This document shows, piece after piece, positions 20,171 to 28,331 of a stretch of DNA of 64,000 bases. The stretch covers positions 1 through 64,000 of the forward strand of contig NZ_JACJSI010000026.1 of assembly GCF_014698065.1 (NCBI RefSeq). The letters are read 5' to 3'. Origin of the DNA: Nostoc flagelliforme FACHB-838. Its GTDB lineage: Bacteria; Cyanobacteriota; Cyanobacteriia; Cyanobacteriales; Nostocaceae. Within the stretch, counting starts at the first letter, position 1. Each line of letters opens with the position of its first letter. A program made the translations under genes and the position numbers. The notes below the pieces were generated by a model. That model had not been told where the DNA came from. It worked only from the letters and a program-made list of their open reading frames with translations, and did not search any database.

Positions 20171-20385
20171 TTTTGTTTGCGGAAAACATCAAAATGAGTA
20201 AGCAAACTAGGGTTTGAGTAAACAAACTGGAGTTTGAGTAAGTCAAATTAACTTTTGCTTGCGGAAAACACCGAAATGAGTAAGCAAACAGGAGTTTGAG
20301 TAAGCAAAATTAACTTTTGCTTGCGGAAAACACTGAAATGAGTAAGCAAACTGGAATTTGAGTAAGCAAAATTAACTTTTGAGAA
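20171..20385. repeat. Tandem repeat array with built-in hairpins
   Basis: The word TTTTGYTTGCGGAAAAC starts at 20171, 20253 and 20315, and a truncated copy begins at 20377. The spacing is 82, 62 and 62 bp; the first unit holds an extra 20-bp duplication. Each 62-bp unit contains AAGCAAAATTAACTTTTGCTT or a close variant, a perfect 8-bp stem. It lies in the 666-bp spacer 20115-20780 between the CHASE2 and DUF928 genes. The remainder of that spacer holds no gene I can see, only a GTAGGG...CCCTAC hairpin at about 20559-20582 and the DUF928 promoter. Confidence 0.8.
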
Positions 20386-20780
20386 AGCATTGAAGTATTT
20401 TAAGAAAGCAAACAGGCTTTTTGATAAAGCAATTCGCTATTTTGATAAAGTAATCAGCAAATATACCTGACGATTAAAAATAGCGCCTGCGATACCACAT
20501 CTGAATCGTAACCGCTATATGTATAGCAGATTGTAACAAATGTGAGGTACAGATAATCGTAGGGAACATGGCTGTGCCCCTACCCATGTACTTCATTTAC
20601 CTGAAAATACGCTGTATGAGCAAGGATAATTTCCGAAAATACCTTTCATACTTCTGAATATATAAATAGTCTTCATTAGTCTACTTATTAGAGGATGTTT
20701 TAAAAGTCTTTTTCTCGGTAGTGCTACCGCATAATCTATTTACCTATAAAAATAGTTAAAACTTTGAGTTACTAATAAAA

Positions 20781-21530
20781 ATGAAATTAGGTCTTCAACA
20801 GCTTAAAATCGCCTTTGCAATCAGTTTGTTATCGCTATGCTTCACACTAGTTCAAGCACAGCCTGGAAAATCTGAAATTCTCACATCGCGGGTTTTTAAC
20901 GCACCTCCTCCGCCAGATGACGTTAACGCACCCGGTAATCGCGTTGGAGGAGGAAAGCGCGGCTGCGAAAATATAAATATATCTCAAGAAAAGCAACTGA
21001 CAGCCTTAGTTCCGGTTTATCAGTTTCCCAATGCGGAATTAGTCTTTGGATTAACAACTAACTCTCATCCAACTTTCTGGTTTTACATACCTTATGATGT
21101 AGCCACAGTTTCCGCAGAGTTCGTGCTACAGAATGAAGCGGGGCAGATTATATATCAAAGCCCTGTGCCATTATCTGGAAAGCCAGGGGTTGTTAGCTTC
21201 TCTCTGCCATCGACAGCTTCCTCATTAGAAATTGGCAAGCGTTATCATTGGTATTTCAATACTTTCTGTAATTTAGAACAACCACCTATTTTTGTTAATG
21301 GTTGGGTTAAAAGAGTCGAACCCAACCCCCTTTTAAAAAGTCAGTTAGAGACAGCAACACTAAAGCAGCGTGTTGTCCTTTATGCCACTAATGGTATTTG
21401 GTACGACTCCCTGACTGCTTCAGCCGAACTTCGCCGCCTAGACCCAAGACTTACTGATTGGGCTACTATGTTGCAAGCTGTTGGTTTGAATAATATTGCT
21501 TCAGAACCGATAATAGACTGCTGCCAATAG
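20781..21530 (+). CDS. DUF928 exported protein
   Basis: 249 residues with a Sec signal peptide (IAFAISLLSLCFTLVQAQ, cleavage after AQA near residue 27). The mature part has the DUF928 layout: a Pro-rich start (APPPPDD), GGGKRGCEN, LTALVPVYQ, TNSHPTFWFYIPY, then a beta-sandwich ending in KRYHWYFNTFCNL, with a C-terminal helical part (WYDSLTASAELRRLDPRL). The conserved cysteines at GKRGCEN and NTFCNL may form a disulfide. DUF928 genes are often found beside CHASE2 genes in cyanobacteria, as here, so it may be the periplasmic partner of that sensor. No enzyme activity is known to me. Confidence 0.9.
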   Translation: MKLGLQQLKIAFAISLLSLCFTLVQAQPGKSEILTSRVFNAPPPPDDVNAPGNRVGGGKRGCENINISQEKQLTALVPVYQFPNAELVFGLTTNSHPTFWFYIPYDVATVSAEFVLQNEAGQIIYQSPVPLSGKPGVVSFSLPSTASSLEIGKRYHWYFNTFCNLEQPPIFVNGWVKRVEPNPLLKSQLETATLKQRVVLYATNGIWYDSLTASAELRRLDPRLTDWATMLQAVGLNNIASEPIIDCCQ

Positions 21531-21866
21531 CTATTATTATCGAACAGAATTCAGGAGTCAGGAGTCAGAATTCAGCAATGTTTTCTGTATGACTGGCGGA
21601 TAGCGCCGAGTCCACGATATCGACGCGCAAAGCAAGTCTTCTCCTGTTGGAGACGCTACGCGAACGAGCGTCGCGTCTGAATAATCGGCGTTTTTGCACC
21701 CCCACCAAATTGAAAATTTGGTGGTGCAACAATTCCTGCGCGGTCTGAATCCCCAACTGATTTATTCTGACTCCTGAATTCTGACTCCTGAATTCTGACT
21801 CCTGAATTCTGACTTCTGAATTCTTCTTCAATAACCAGGGGGCTTAAGCCCCTTGTACTCAATAAA
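21531..21866. repeat. Repeat-filled spacer
   Basis: No gene. It contains a GGAGACGCTACGCGAACGAG block (21651-21670) and a hairpin of 9 bp (CCACCAAAT 21702-21710 with 21716-21724). Four tandem copies of the 14-mer TTCTGACTCCTGAA (last one variant) lie at 21765-21820, and a second fragment of the same repeat, inverted, at 21546-21575. A GGGGCTTAAGCCCC palindrome at 21839-21852 is 15 bp from the stop of the HdrB-like gene and may act as its terminator. Confidence 0.75.
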
Positions 21867-22772
21867 CTAAAATCCTAATTTTTCCAACACTGGTTTTGTA
21901 GAAACAACGTGGCGTTCTAAACCCAGTTCTTCTAGACTAACCCCAAGTGCCAAAGCAATTAACTGGGATAAATGCAATACTGGTAAACCTAACTTTTGTT
22001 CAATCACCTTTTCTACTTCTGGCTGACGCGAATCTAAATTTAAGTGGCACAAAGGACAAGGTGTAACTATACAGTCAGCACCAGATGCTAAAGCGTCTTG
22101 AATATGCATCCCCGCCATCTTAAAAGATTGGGTAGTGGCATAACTAGAAAGCGGCCAACCACAACATTGTGTCCGGCCTCGGTAATAAATTGGTGTTGCA
22201 CCCACCGCCCGAAACATATTTTCCATCGCTTCCGGTTGGAAGGGGTCATCATAGGGCATAGATTTTTGGGCGCGGAGCAGATAACAGCCATAAAAAGCCG
22301 CACATTTTAATCCACTTAACTTCCGAGTGACACGTTTGGTAATTTCCTCTAAACCGTAATCTGTCACCAATGCGTAAAGAAGATGTTTCACATCAGTACT
22401 GCCGCGATAAGGCGAACAGCCTTCTTTATGCAGCAAGCCATTAACCTGTTCAATATAGACAGGGTTAGAAGTCTTACATTCTTTCAGGTGTTCGTTGACA
22501 TGACCAATAACACCTTGACAAGTGCTGCAATGAGTAAGTAAAGGCAGATTTAATTCTTCTGCTAAAGCAATATTTCTGGCATTAACTGTATCTTCTAGCA
22601 GTTGCGAATCTTCTTTAAATGTGCCAGAACCGCAGCAAGCAGCTTTTTTAAGTTCAACTAATTCAATGCCCAGTGCTTGGGTAAGCGCTTGAGTTGATTG
22701 GTAAAGTTCCCGACAGGCGCCTTGAGCAACACAACCGGGAAAGTAAGCGTATTTCAGCGTGTGAGGTAGCAT
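21867..22772 (-). CDS. HdrB-like CCG-domain iron-sulfur protein
   Basis: 301 residues with two CCG domains, each a five-Cys motif: FPGCVAQG ... ACCGSG ... HCSTCQG, and FYGCYLLR ... QCCGWPLS ... PCPLCHLN. These bind [4Fe-4S] clusters of the non-cubane or adapted type seen in heterodisulfide reductase subunit B and in the SdhE subunit of type E succinate dehydrogenases. Cyanobacteria make no CoM/CoB, so a quinone- or thiol-linked electron-transfer role is more likely; an anchor-type partner of SdhA/B has been proposed for such proteins. The gene stands alone here, which gives no further hint. Confidence 0.85.
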   Translation of the reverse strand: MLPHTLKYAYFPGCVAQGACRELYQSTQALTQALGIELVELKKAACCGSGTFKEDSQLLEDTVNARNIALAEELNLPLLTHCSTCQGVIGHVNEHLKECKTSNPVYIEQVNGLLHKEGCSPYRGSTDVKHLLYALVTDYGLEEITKRVTRKLSGLKCAAFYGCYLLRAQKSMPYDDPFQPEAMENMFRAVGATPIYYRGRTQCCGWPLSSYATTQSFKMAGMHIQDALASGADCIVTPCPLCHLNLDSRQPEVEKVIEQKLGLPVLHLSQLIALALGVSLEELGLERHVVSTKPVLEKLGF

Positions 22773-23195
22773 AGAGGTATGTTTGAGTTAGAGCGATCGC
22801 TCTAAAAATAACTGTTTAATCATTCCCTTGTTAGCACCGAAGTTCTGATGTTTGACGTTTAACGATCCTTTAACCGTCTAGGTTCAAAGCCGTAGCATCT
22901 ACATATTCTTATTGCTAGCAAGGCTTTAAATACTGATAGAGACATTGTAAAAAATTTTAGCAATAATTGGAAAACCAAAGCATTTAGATGGTATCGGCCA
23001 TGCTGTGAACTCCTCTACTGCCCAAGTGTTGCCAAAAAACTTACCCCATTCATTTTAGAAATGGCAGGAGTTTTTTAGAAGAAAAACCTTTAGCAGTGTA
23101 CTGGCGATCGCGCTTGACGATAAGATGTATATGCTCAAAACAATGTCTCCCATAAAGAGCAGAACCTAAGAACTGGTTAAGGACTTTTATTACTT
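22773..23195. promoter_or_regulatory. Divergent promoter region of the HdrB-like gene and acpP
   Basis: 423 bp without a gene. Just upstream of the HdrB-like start lies a 16-bp perfect palindrome TAGAGCGATCGCTCTA (22789-22804) built around a HIP1 octamer. Another HIP1 octamer, GCGATCGC (23104-23111), is about 90 bp before acpP. I cannot pick a secure -10 box. Confidence 0.45.
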
Positions 23196-23450
23196 ATGAG
23201 CCAAACGGAACTTTTTGATAAGGTCAAAAAAATTGTCGCCGAACAATTGAGTGTTGAAGACCCAGCCAAAATCACACCCCAGTCCAAGTTTATGGATGAT
23301 CTAGGAGCAGACTCTTTAGATACCGTTGAATTGGTGATGGCTTTGGAAGAAGAATTTGATATCGAAATTCCTGACGAAGCTGCCGAGCAGATTATATCCG
23401 TTCAAGACGCAGTAGATTACATCAATAACAAAGTTGCCGCATCAGCTTAA
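23196..23450 (+). CDS. acpP: Acyl carrier protein
   Basis: 84 residues, acidic, four-helix ACP. The phosphopantetheine attachment Ser is in [16 protein letters not shown] near residue 39. It carries growing acyl chains for fatty-acid synthesis and supplies LpxD. The gene lies directly before fabF on the same strand, the classic order, but a 360-bp repeat-rich spacer separates them here, so they may have separate promoters. Confidence 0.97.
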   Translation: MSQTELFDKVKKIVAEQLSVEDPAKITPQSKFMDDLGADSLDTVELVMALEEEFDIEIPDEAAEQIISVQDAVDYINNKVAASA

Positions 23451-23810
23451 CTAGGGATTGGGAATGGGGGATTGGGGATTGGGAAGATTTTCCCCGTACC
23501 TAGTCACCGCAAGGGTGACGCTCTTAACGTCGCTAAGGTCAGTCGCTCATGGGCAGCCATTGCGATCTTCTTCCTTGGCGCTAGCCTCTCCCTTGGGGAG
23601 AAGGGAAGCCACTGCGGTCTTGGGGTCTCCCCAAGTCAAGCAAGTGGCGTAAGACACTAAAAGCGATGGGGTTTTCTCAAATATTCGCGTAGTGTCTTTG
23701 AACAAGAGAGCAAGTGGCTTAGAAACCCCTAACACCACGCTGGCTCACATTACCTACTCGCTAACCCCGAATTTTTTGCCTGCTGCTTTTTCGCCATTTT
23801 TAACTGAATC
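23451..23810. repeat. Repeat-rich spacer between acpP and fabF
   Basis: Begins with a GGGATTG/GGGAATG heptamer array at 23454-23485. GC-rich dispersed repeat sequence follows at about 23500-23660 (CGCAAGGGTGACGCTC, CCTTGGGGAGAAGGGAAGCC). No RNA gene or conserved frame is recognised; apparent frames here come from the repeats. Confidence 0.65.
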
Positions 23811-25061
23811 ATGACAGATTATACACGTAAACGCGTTGTTGTAACTGGTGTTGGCGCGATTACACCTATAGGTAACACAGCAACAGAATATTGGAATGGA
23901 TTATTGAGTGGACGCAATGGCATCGACTACATCACTTTATTTGATGCGTCTCGCCATGATTGCCGCATTGCTGGTGAGGTGAAAAACTTCGATCCGCATG
24001 ATTACTTGGAGCGCAAAGAGGCCAAGCGCATGGATCGATTTGCCCAATTTGGGGTTGCGGCAGCAAAACAGGCTATAGCTAACGCGGAGTTAGCGATCAA
24101 TGACCTGAATGCAGAACAAGTAGGTGTGATGATCGGTTCTGGCATTGGTGGCATTAAGGTATTAGAAGATCAGCAAACTATCTACCTCAACCGTGGCCCC
24201 GATCGCTGTAGTCCATTCATGATCCCAATGATGATCGCCAATATGGCGGCAGGACTAACGGCAATTCATACGGGTGCTAAAGGGCCAAACTCTTGTCCTG
24301 TAACTGCCTGTGCTGCTGGCTCCAACGCTGTAGGCGATGCTTTTCGCTTAATTCAAGGGGGATATGCCCAAGCAATGATTTGCGGGGGAACGGAGTCAGC
24401 TGTCACACCATTGTCGATAGCTGGGTTCGCCGCCTGCAAAGCCCTCTCTTTTAACAATGATGACCCGGCTCACGCTTGCCGTCCCTTTGACCGCGATCGC
24501 AATGGATTTGTCTTAGGTGAAGGTTCAGGAATTTTAATTTTAGAAGAACTGCAACACGCCTTAAGTCGCGGCGCTCACATTTATGCGGAAATGATTGGCT
24601 ATGGTATGACCTGTGACGCTTACCATATCACCTCCCCCGTACCCGGTGGACTAGGAGCAGCTAGAGCGATCGAACTAGCCCTGAAGGATGGCGGTATAAC
24701 TCCCGAACAGATTAGCTATATTAATGCTCACGGCACTAGTACCCCAGCTAATGATTCAACTGAAACCTCAGCCATCAAAAAAGCTTTGGGAGAACACGCC
24801 TATAAGGTGGCAATTAGCTCTACGAAATCGATGACAGGTCATTTATTGGGTGGTTCTGGAGGTATTGAAGCAGTCGCAACAGTGTTAGCGATCGCTAATG
24901 ACCAAATTCCACCGACAATAAATCTAGAAAACCCCGATCCAGAGTGTGACTTAGATTACGTGCCTAACTCTAGCCGCGCTCAAAAAGTCGAGGTGGCAAT
25001 ATCCAATTCTTTTGGGTTTGGCGGTCATAATGTCACACTGGCCTTTAAGAAATACGTTTAA
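23811..25061 (+). CDS. fabF: Beta-ketoacyl-ACP synthase II
   Basis: FabF condenses malonyl-ACP with acyl-ACP, the elongation step of fatty-acid synthesis. 416 residues, the family's length. The catalytic triad is visible: Cys in PVTACAAGSNAVG, His in INAHGTSTPAND and His in SMTGHLLGGSGG. The C terminus ends SNSFGFGGHNVTLAFKKY as in FabF. It follows acpP and precedes transketolase on the same strand. Confidence 0.97.
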   Translation: MTDYTRKRVVVTGVGAITPIGNTATEYWNGLLSGRNGIDYITLFDASRHDCRIAGEVKNFDPHDYLERKEAKRMDRFAQFGVAAAKQAIANAELAINDLNAEQVGVMIGSGIGGIKVLEDQQTIYLNRGPDRCSPFMIPMMIANMAAGLTAIHTGAKGPNSCPVTACAAGSNAVGDAFRLIQGGYAQAMICGGTESAVTPLSIAGFAACKALSFNNDDPAHACRPFDRDRNGFVLGEGSGILILEELQHALSRGAHIYAEMIGYGMTCDAYHITSPVPGGLGAARAIELALKDGGITPEQISYINAHGTSTPANDSTETSAIKKALGEHAYKVAISSTKSMTGHLLGGSGGIEAVATVLAIANDQIPPTINLENPDPECDLDYVPNSSRAQKVEVAISNSFGFGGHNVTLAFKKYV

Positions 25062-25230
25062 AAGAAGGCAGAAGGCAGGAGGCAGAATTCAGTAGTTTGA
25101 TCCAACTCTGCTCATTTGCCCAATGCCCAATGCCCCATGCCCAAAGTATCAGAAATATCATTCCGATATAAAGTAAGCGTTCAACATGACCCAATTATCA
25201 GCTTGATTTATCACCATAAACTCAGGAGAT

Positions 25231-25254
25231 CCCGCTTGTCCATCGACAAGCGGG
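25231..25254. terminator. Hairpin between fabF and transketolase
   Basis: CCCGCTTGTC (25231-25240) and GACAAGCGGG (25245-25254) form a perfect 10-bp stem with a CATC loop. No T run follows, so it may be a factor-dependent terminator or a processing/stability hairpin in the spacer. Confidence 0.5.
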
Positions 25255-25347
25255 AATGGGATGATGAGGATACTGTGGGGAATCTAAAATAACCCTCAGC
25301 AAGAGAAGCTACGAAGAGTGCTAACCCGTCGTTAAAAACAAGAGATT

Positions 25348-27375
25348 ATGACTGTTGCAACCCAATCCGCCAAAGAATTGTCCGTCGAAGAACTGGCTAT
25401 TAACTCGATCCGCTTCTTGGCTGTTGATGCCGTAGAAAAAGCAAAATCGGGACACCCAGGATTACCAATGGGCGCGGCTCCGATGGCTTTTGTCCTCTGG
25501 GATCGCTTTATGAAGTTTAATCCCAAGAATCCCAAATGGTTTAACCGCGATCGCTTTGTCTTGTCTGCCGGTCATGGCTCAATGTTGCAGTACGCCCTAC
25601 TGTATCTGACAGGCTACGATAGCGTCACCATCGAAGATATCAAACAATTCCGTCAATGGGAATCCAAAACCCCTGGACACCCCGAAAACTTCATGACCCC
25701 AGGCGTGGAAGTCACAACTGGCCCCTTGGGTCAAGGAATTGCCAATGGAGTTGGTTTAGCGATCGCCGAAGCGCACCTTGCCGCTAAATTTAACAAACCC
25801 GATACCAAGATTGTTGACCATTACACCTACGTAATTTTAGGTGACGGTTGCAACATGGAAGGAATTTCCGGTGAAGCTTGTTCTTTTGCAGGACACTTGG
25901 GATTAGGCAAACTCATCGCTCTGTACGACGACAACCACATTTCTATCGACGGTTCCACAGATGTGGCATTCACCGAAGATGTTTCCAAGCGATTTGAAGC
26001 TTACGGTTGGCACGTTCTCCATGTCCAAGATGGTAATACCGATTTAGAAGCGATCGCCAAAGCTATTGAAGAAGCTAAATCTGTCACCGATAAACCATCA
26101 ATGATTAAGGTGACAACCACAATTGGTTACGGTTCCCCCAACAAACAAAACACTGCTGGTATTCACGGTGCTGCTTTGGGTGGAGACGAAATAGCCTTGA
26201 CTCGGAAAAATTTGGGTTGGGAATACGAACCTTTTGATGTTCCCCAAGAAGCTCTCAACCACACACGCAAAGCAGTTGAACGCGGCGCAGGTTACGAAAC
26301 CGAATGGAACAAAACATTTGCCGACTACAAAGCTAAGTATCCTCAAGAAGCAGCTGAGTTTGAACGCTACATTAGCAGCAAACTGCCCGACGGTTGGGAT
26401 AAAGTTCTACCCACCTACACCCCAGAAGACAAAGGATTGCCCACCCGCAAACATTCAGAAACCTGCCTCAACAAACTAGCGGCAGTTTTACCTGAATTGA
26501 TTGGTGGTTCGGCTGACTTAACCCACTCCAACTTGACCGAAATCAAGGGTAAAGGCGACTTCCAAAAAGGAGAATACCAAAATCCCAATATCCACTTTGG
26601 TGTGCGGGAACATGCTATGGGCGCAATCTGTAATGGTATAGCGCTGCACACTTCCGGATTAATCCCCTACGGTGCTACTTTCTTGATCTTCACAGATTAT
26701 ATGCGTGCTGCCATCCGCTTATCCGCCCTTTCTCAAGCTGGGGCGATTTGGGTGATGACTCACGATTCCATTGGACAAGGTGAAGATGGCCCCACACACC
26801 AACCAATTGAAACTCTTGCTTCCTTGAGAGCCATTCCTAATTTATTAGTGTTTCGTCCGGCAGACGGTAACGAAACCTCTGGCGCTTATAAAATAGCGAT
26901 CGAGAAAGCGAAGCAAAACGCTCCATCTCTGTTGGCGTTCACCCGTCAAAACGTCCCTAACTTGGCAGGTACATCGATTGAGGGTGTGGCAAAGGGTGGA
27001 TACACCGTGGTGGATAGCGAAGGTACACCTGATATCATCTTGATTGCTACTGGTTCAGAATTGAGCCTTGCCGTTGGCGCAGCCGAAAAACTTAAAGCCG
27101 AAGGTAAGAAAGTCCGTGTTGTCTCCCTACCTTCATGGGAACTGTTTGAAGCACAAGATGCGGCTTATAAAGAGTCCATTTTGCCGAAAGCTGTCACCAA
27201 GCGTTTGTCTGTAGAAGCTGCTAGCAGTTTCGGTTGGCACAAGTATGTGGGTACTGAAGGCGATTGCGTTAGTATCGATCGCTTTGGTGCTTCAGCTCCA
27301 GGCGGTGTTTGTTTAGAGAAGTTTGGCTTTAGCGTTGATAATGTATTAGCTAAGGCTAAACAATTGTTGGGTTAA
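25348..27375 (+). CDS. tkt: Transketolase
   Basis: Transketolase moves two-carbon units between sugar phosphates in the Calvin cycle and pentose phosphate pathway, using thiamine diphosphate. 675 residues. The thiamine-diphosphate motif is [13 protein letters not shown] ... [15 protein letters not shown]-terminal substrate residues lie in [10 protein letters not shown], and the pyrimidine-domain motif is [17 protein letters not shown]. The order acpP-fabF-tkt on one strand is common in cyanobacteria. A strong terminator follows. Confidence 0.97.
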   Translation: MTVATQSAKELSVEELAINSIRFLAVDAVEKAKSGHPGLPMGAAPMAFVLWDRFMKFNPKNPKWFNRDRFVLSAGHGSMLQYALLYLTGYDSVTIEDIKQFRQWESKTPGHPENFMTPGVEVTTGPLGQGIANGVGLAIAEAHLAAKFNKPDTKIVDHYTYVILGDGCNMEGISGEACSFAGHLGLGKLIALYDDNHISIDGSTDVAFTEDVSKRFEAYGWHVLHVQDGNTDLEAIAKAIEEAKSVTDKPSMIKVTTTIGYGSPNKQNTAGIHGAALGGDEIALTRKNLGWEYEPFDVPQEALNHTRKAVERGAGYETEWNKTFADYKAKYPQEAAEFERYISSKLPDGWDKVLPTYTPEDKGLPTRKHSETCLNKLAAVLPELIGGSADLTHSNLTEIKGKGDFQKGEYQNPNIHFGVREHAMGAICNGIALHTSGLIPYGATFLIFTDYMRAAIRLSALSQAGAIWVMTHDSIGQGEDGPTHQPIETLASLRAIPNLLVFRPADGNETSGAYKIAIEKAKQNAPSLLAFTRQNVPNLAGTSIEGVAKGGYTVVDSEGTPDIILIATGSELSLAVGAAEKLKAEGKKVRVVSLPSWELFEAQDAAYKESILPKAVTKRLSVEAASSFGWHKYVGTEGDCVSIDRFGASAPGGVCLEKFGFSVDNVLAKAKQLLG

Positions 27376-27405
27376 TAGCAACAGAATATTCTCAAAATTT
27401 TGTGA

Positions 27406-27434
27406 GGTGGGCTGAAAGGCCCGCCTTTTTTTTT
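27406..27434 (+). terminator. Rho-independent terminator after tkt
   Basis: GGTGGGC pairs with GCCCGCC (one G-T pair) around a TGAAAG loop, followed by nine T. It lies 30 bp past the tkt stop. Confidence 0.9.
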
Positions 27435-27521
27435 ACACAGAGGGGCGCTGAGGTAAACGCAGAGTTTAGCTGAGTAAGATTGTTTATAATTAAGATAATT
27501 ATTTTATAAATGGAGGAAATT

Positions 27522-27815
27522 ATGCCAGAAGTTGCTAATTATTACCAAGAAGTGAGTAATTGTATATCACCAATCGTTGAAAAGCTAATTAAAGGTAATA
27601 GCTTATATCAAGTTAAGCTAAACCAACAGGAAATGATGGAAATGTTAGTAGAACTCTTTGGAGAGTTATCGCCAGAGGAAATGAGAGCTATAACCGAGCA
27701 TGAACTGACACGCAGAATTGATAAGATTCTTGTCTTAGAAGCGGTTTCTGGTACGTTAAATGATTTGACCCCGGAGCAAATCAAAATGTACGATGATGCA
27801 GTAAAGCGAAAATAG
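27522..27815 (+). CDS. Antitoxin-like protein of a VapBC-type pair
   Basis: 97 residues, helical, rich in Glu, Leu and Met: LNQQEMMEMLVELFGELSPE, ITEHELTRRIDKILV, LTPEQIKMYDDAVKRK. I chose ATG 27522 because GGAGG (27512-27516) sits 5 bases before it; an ATG at 27510 would place the binding site inside the gene. The PIN toxin gene starts 5 bp after its stop. The tail probably wraps the toxin, while the front part may serve in dimerisation. Low GC compared with neighbours hints at transfer. Confidence 0.65.
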   Translation: MPEVANYYQEVSNCISPIVEKLIKGNSLYQVKLNQQEMMEMLVELFGELSPEEMRAITEHELTRRIDKILVLEAVSGTLNDLTPEQIKMYDDAVKRK

Positions 27816-27820
27816 ACAAA

Positions 27821-28231
27821 GTGGCTTATTTATTAGATACAAATATTGTTAGTTACATTTTGAGGAGAAATGCAACTGTTGGTAAGAAACTACGGGATGC
27901 TAATCGTTCGGGACAAGAAGTTTTTATCAGTTGTATAACTTATTATGAAGTTAAAAGAGGACTTTTGTATGTAAATGCTACGAGGCAGATAGCAGAATTT
28001 AATCAGTTTTATAGAAAATATGAAGTTTTATTCTTGGATGATATAGAAATTATTGAGAGAGCGTGTGAAATCCATGTGGATTTACAATGTAGGGGTTTGA
28101 AGATACAAGAGCAAGATATATTGATAGCGGCTACAGCGATCGCACGCGGTTTAATTCTGGTTTCTAATGACTCTGATTTGCTCCGAGTTCAAGGACTAAA
28201 CTTGGATAATTGGGCAAGAATAGAACCTTGA
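27821..28231 (+). CDS. PIN-domain toxin (VapC-like)
   Basis: 136 residues, GTG start. PIN-domain acidic residues are intact: Asp in AYLLDTNIVSYILRR (residue 6), Glu in SCITYYEVKRG, Asp in KIQEQDILIAATAIA and Asp in SNDSDLLRVQGL. Such toxins are metal-dependent RNases that cut tRNA or other RNA when freed from the antitoxin. It is coupled to the antitoxin gene 5 bp upstream. In contrast to the PIN gene at 390-806 no lesion is seen, so the pair should be functional. Confidence 0.88.
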   Translation: MAYLLDTNIVSYILRRNATVGKKLRDANRSGQEVFISCITYYEVKRGLLYVNATRQIAEFNQFYRKYEVLFLDDIEIIERACEIHVDLQCRGLKIQEQDILIAATAIARGLILVSNDSDLLRVQGLNLDNWARIEP

Positions 28232-28331
28232 GTTTGAGAGGATATCACCCTGGCAAAAACTGGCTTAACTGACTTAGTATATTTAAGGATGCAACAGTAA
28301 AAATTTATTCAATATACTAACCGGACTCTCA

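Noticed and set aside
20171..20385. The 62-bp tandem array as a CRISPR.
   Set aside because: The units are continuous, with no unique spacers of constant length between conserved repeats, and no cas gene is near.
21765..21820. The 14-bp array as a CRISPR or iteron origin.
   Set aside because: No spacers, only 14-bp units head to tail, no replication gene nearby; the chromosomal context is ordinary.
21565..21862. Two overlapping frames on the minus strand between the DUF928 and HdrB-like genes.
   Set aside because: Their translations repeat EFRSQNSGVRIQES-like words, which is just the 14-bp DNA repeat being read in frame.
23458..23738. Frames of 60-64 codons in the acpP-fabF spacer.
   Set aside because: They fall entirely in GC-rich dispersed repeats, have no conserved motif and exist on both strands.
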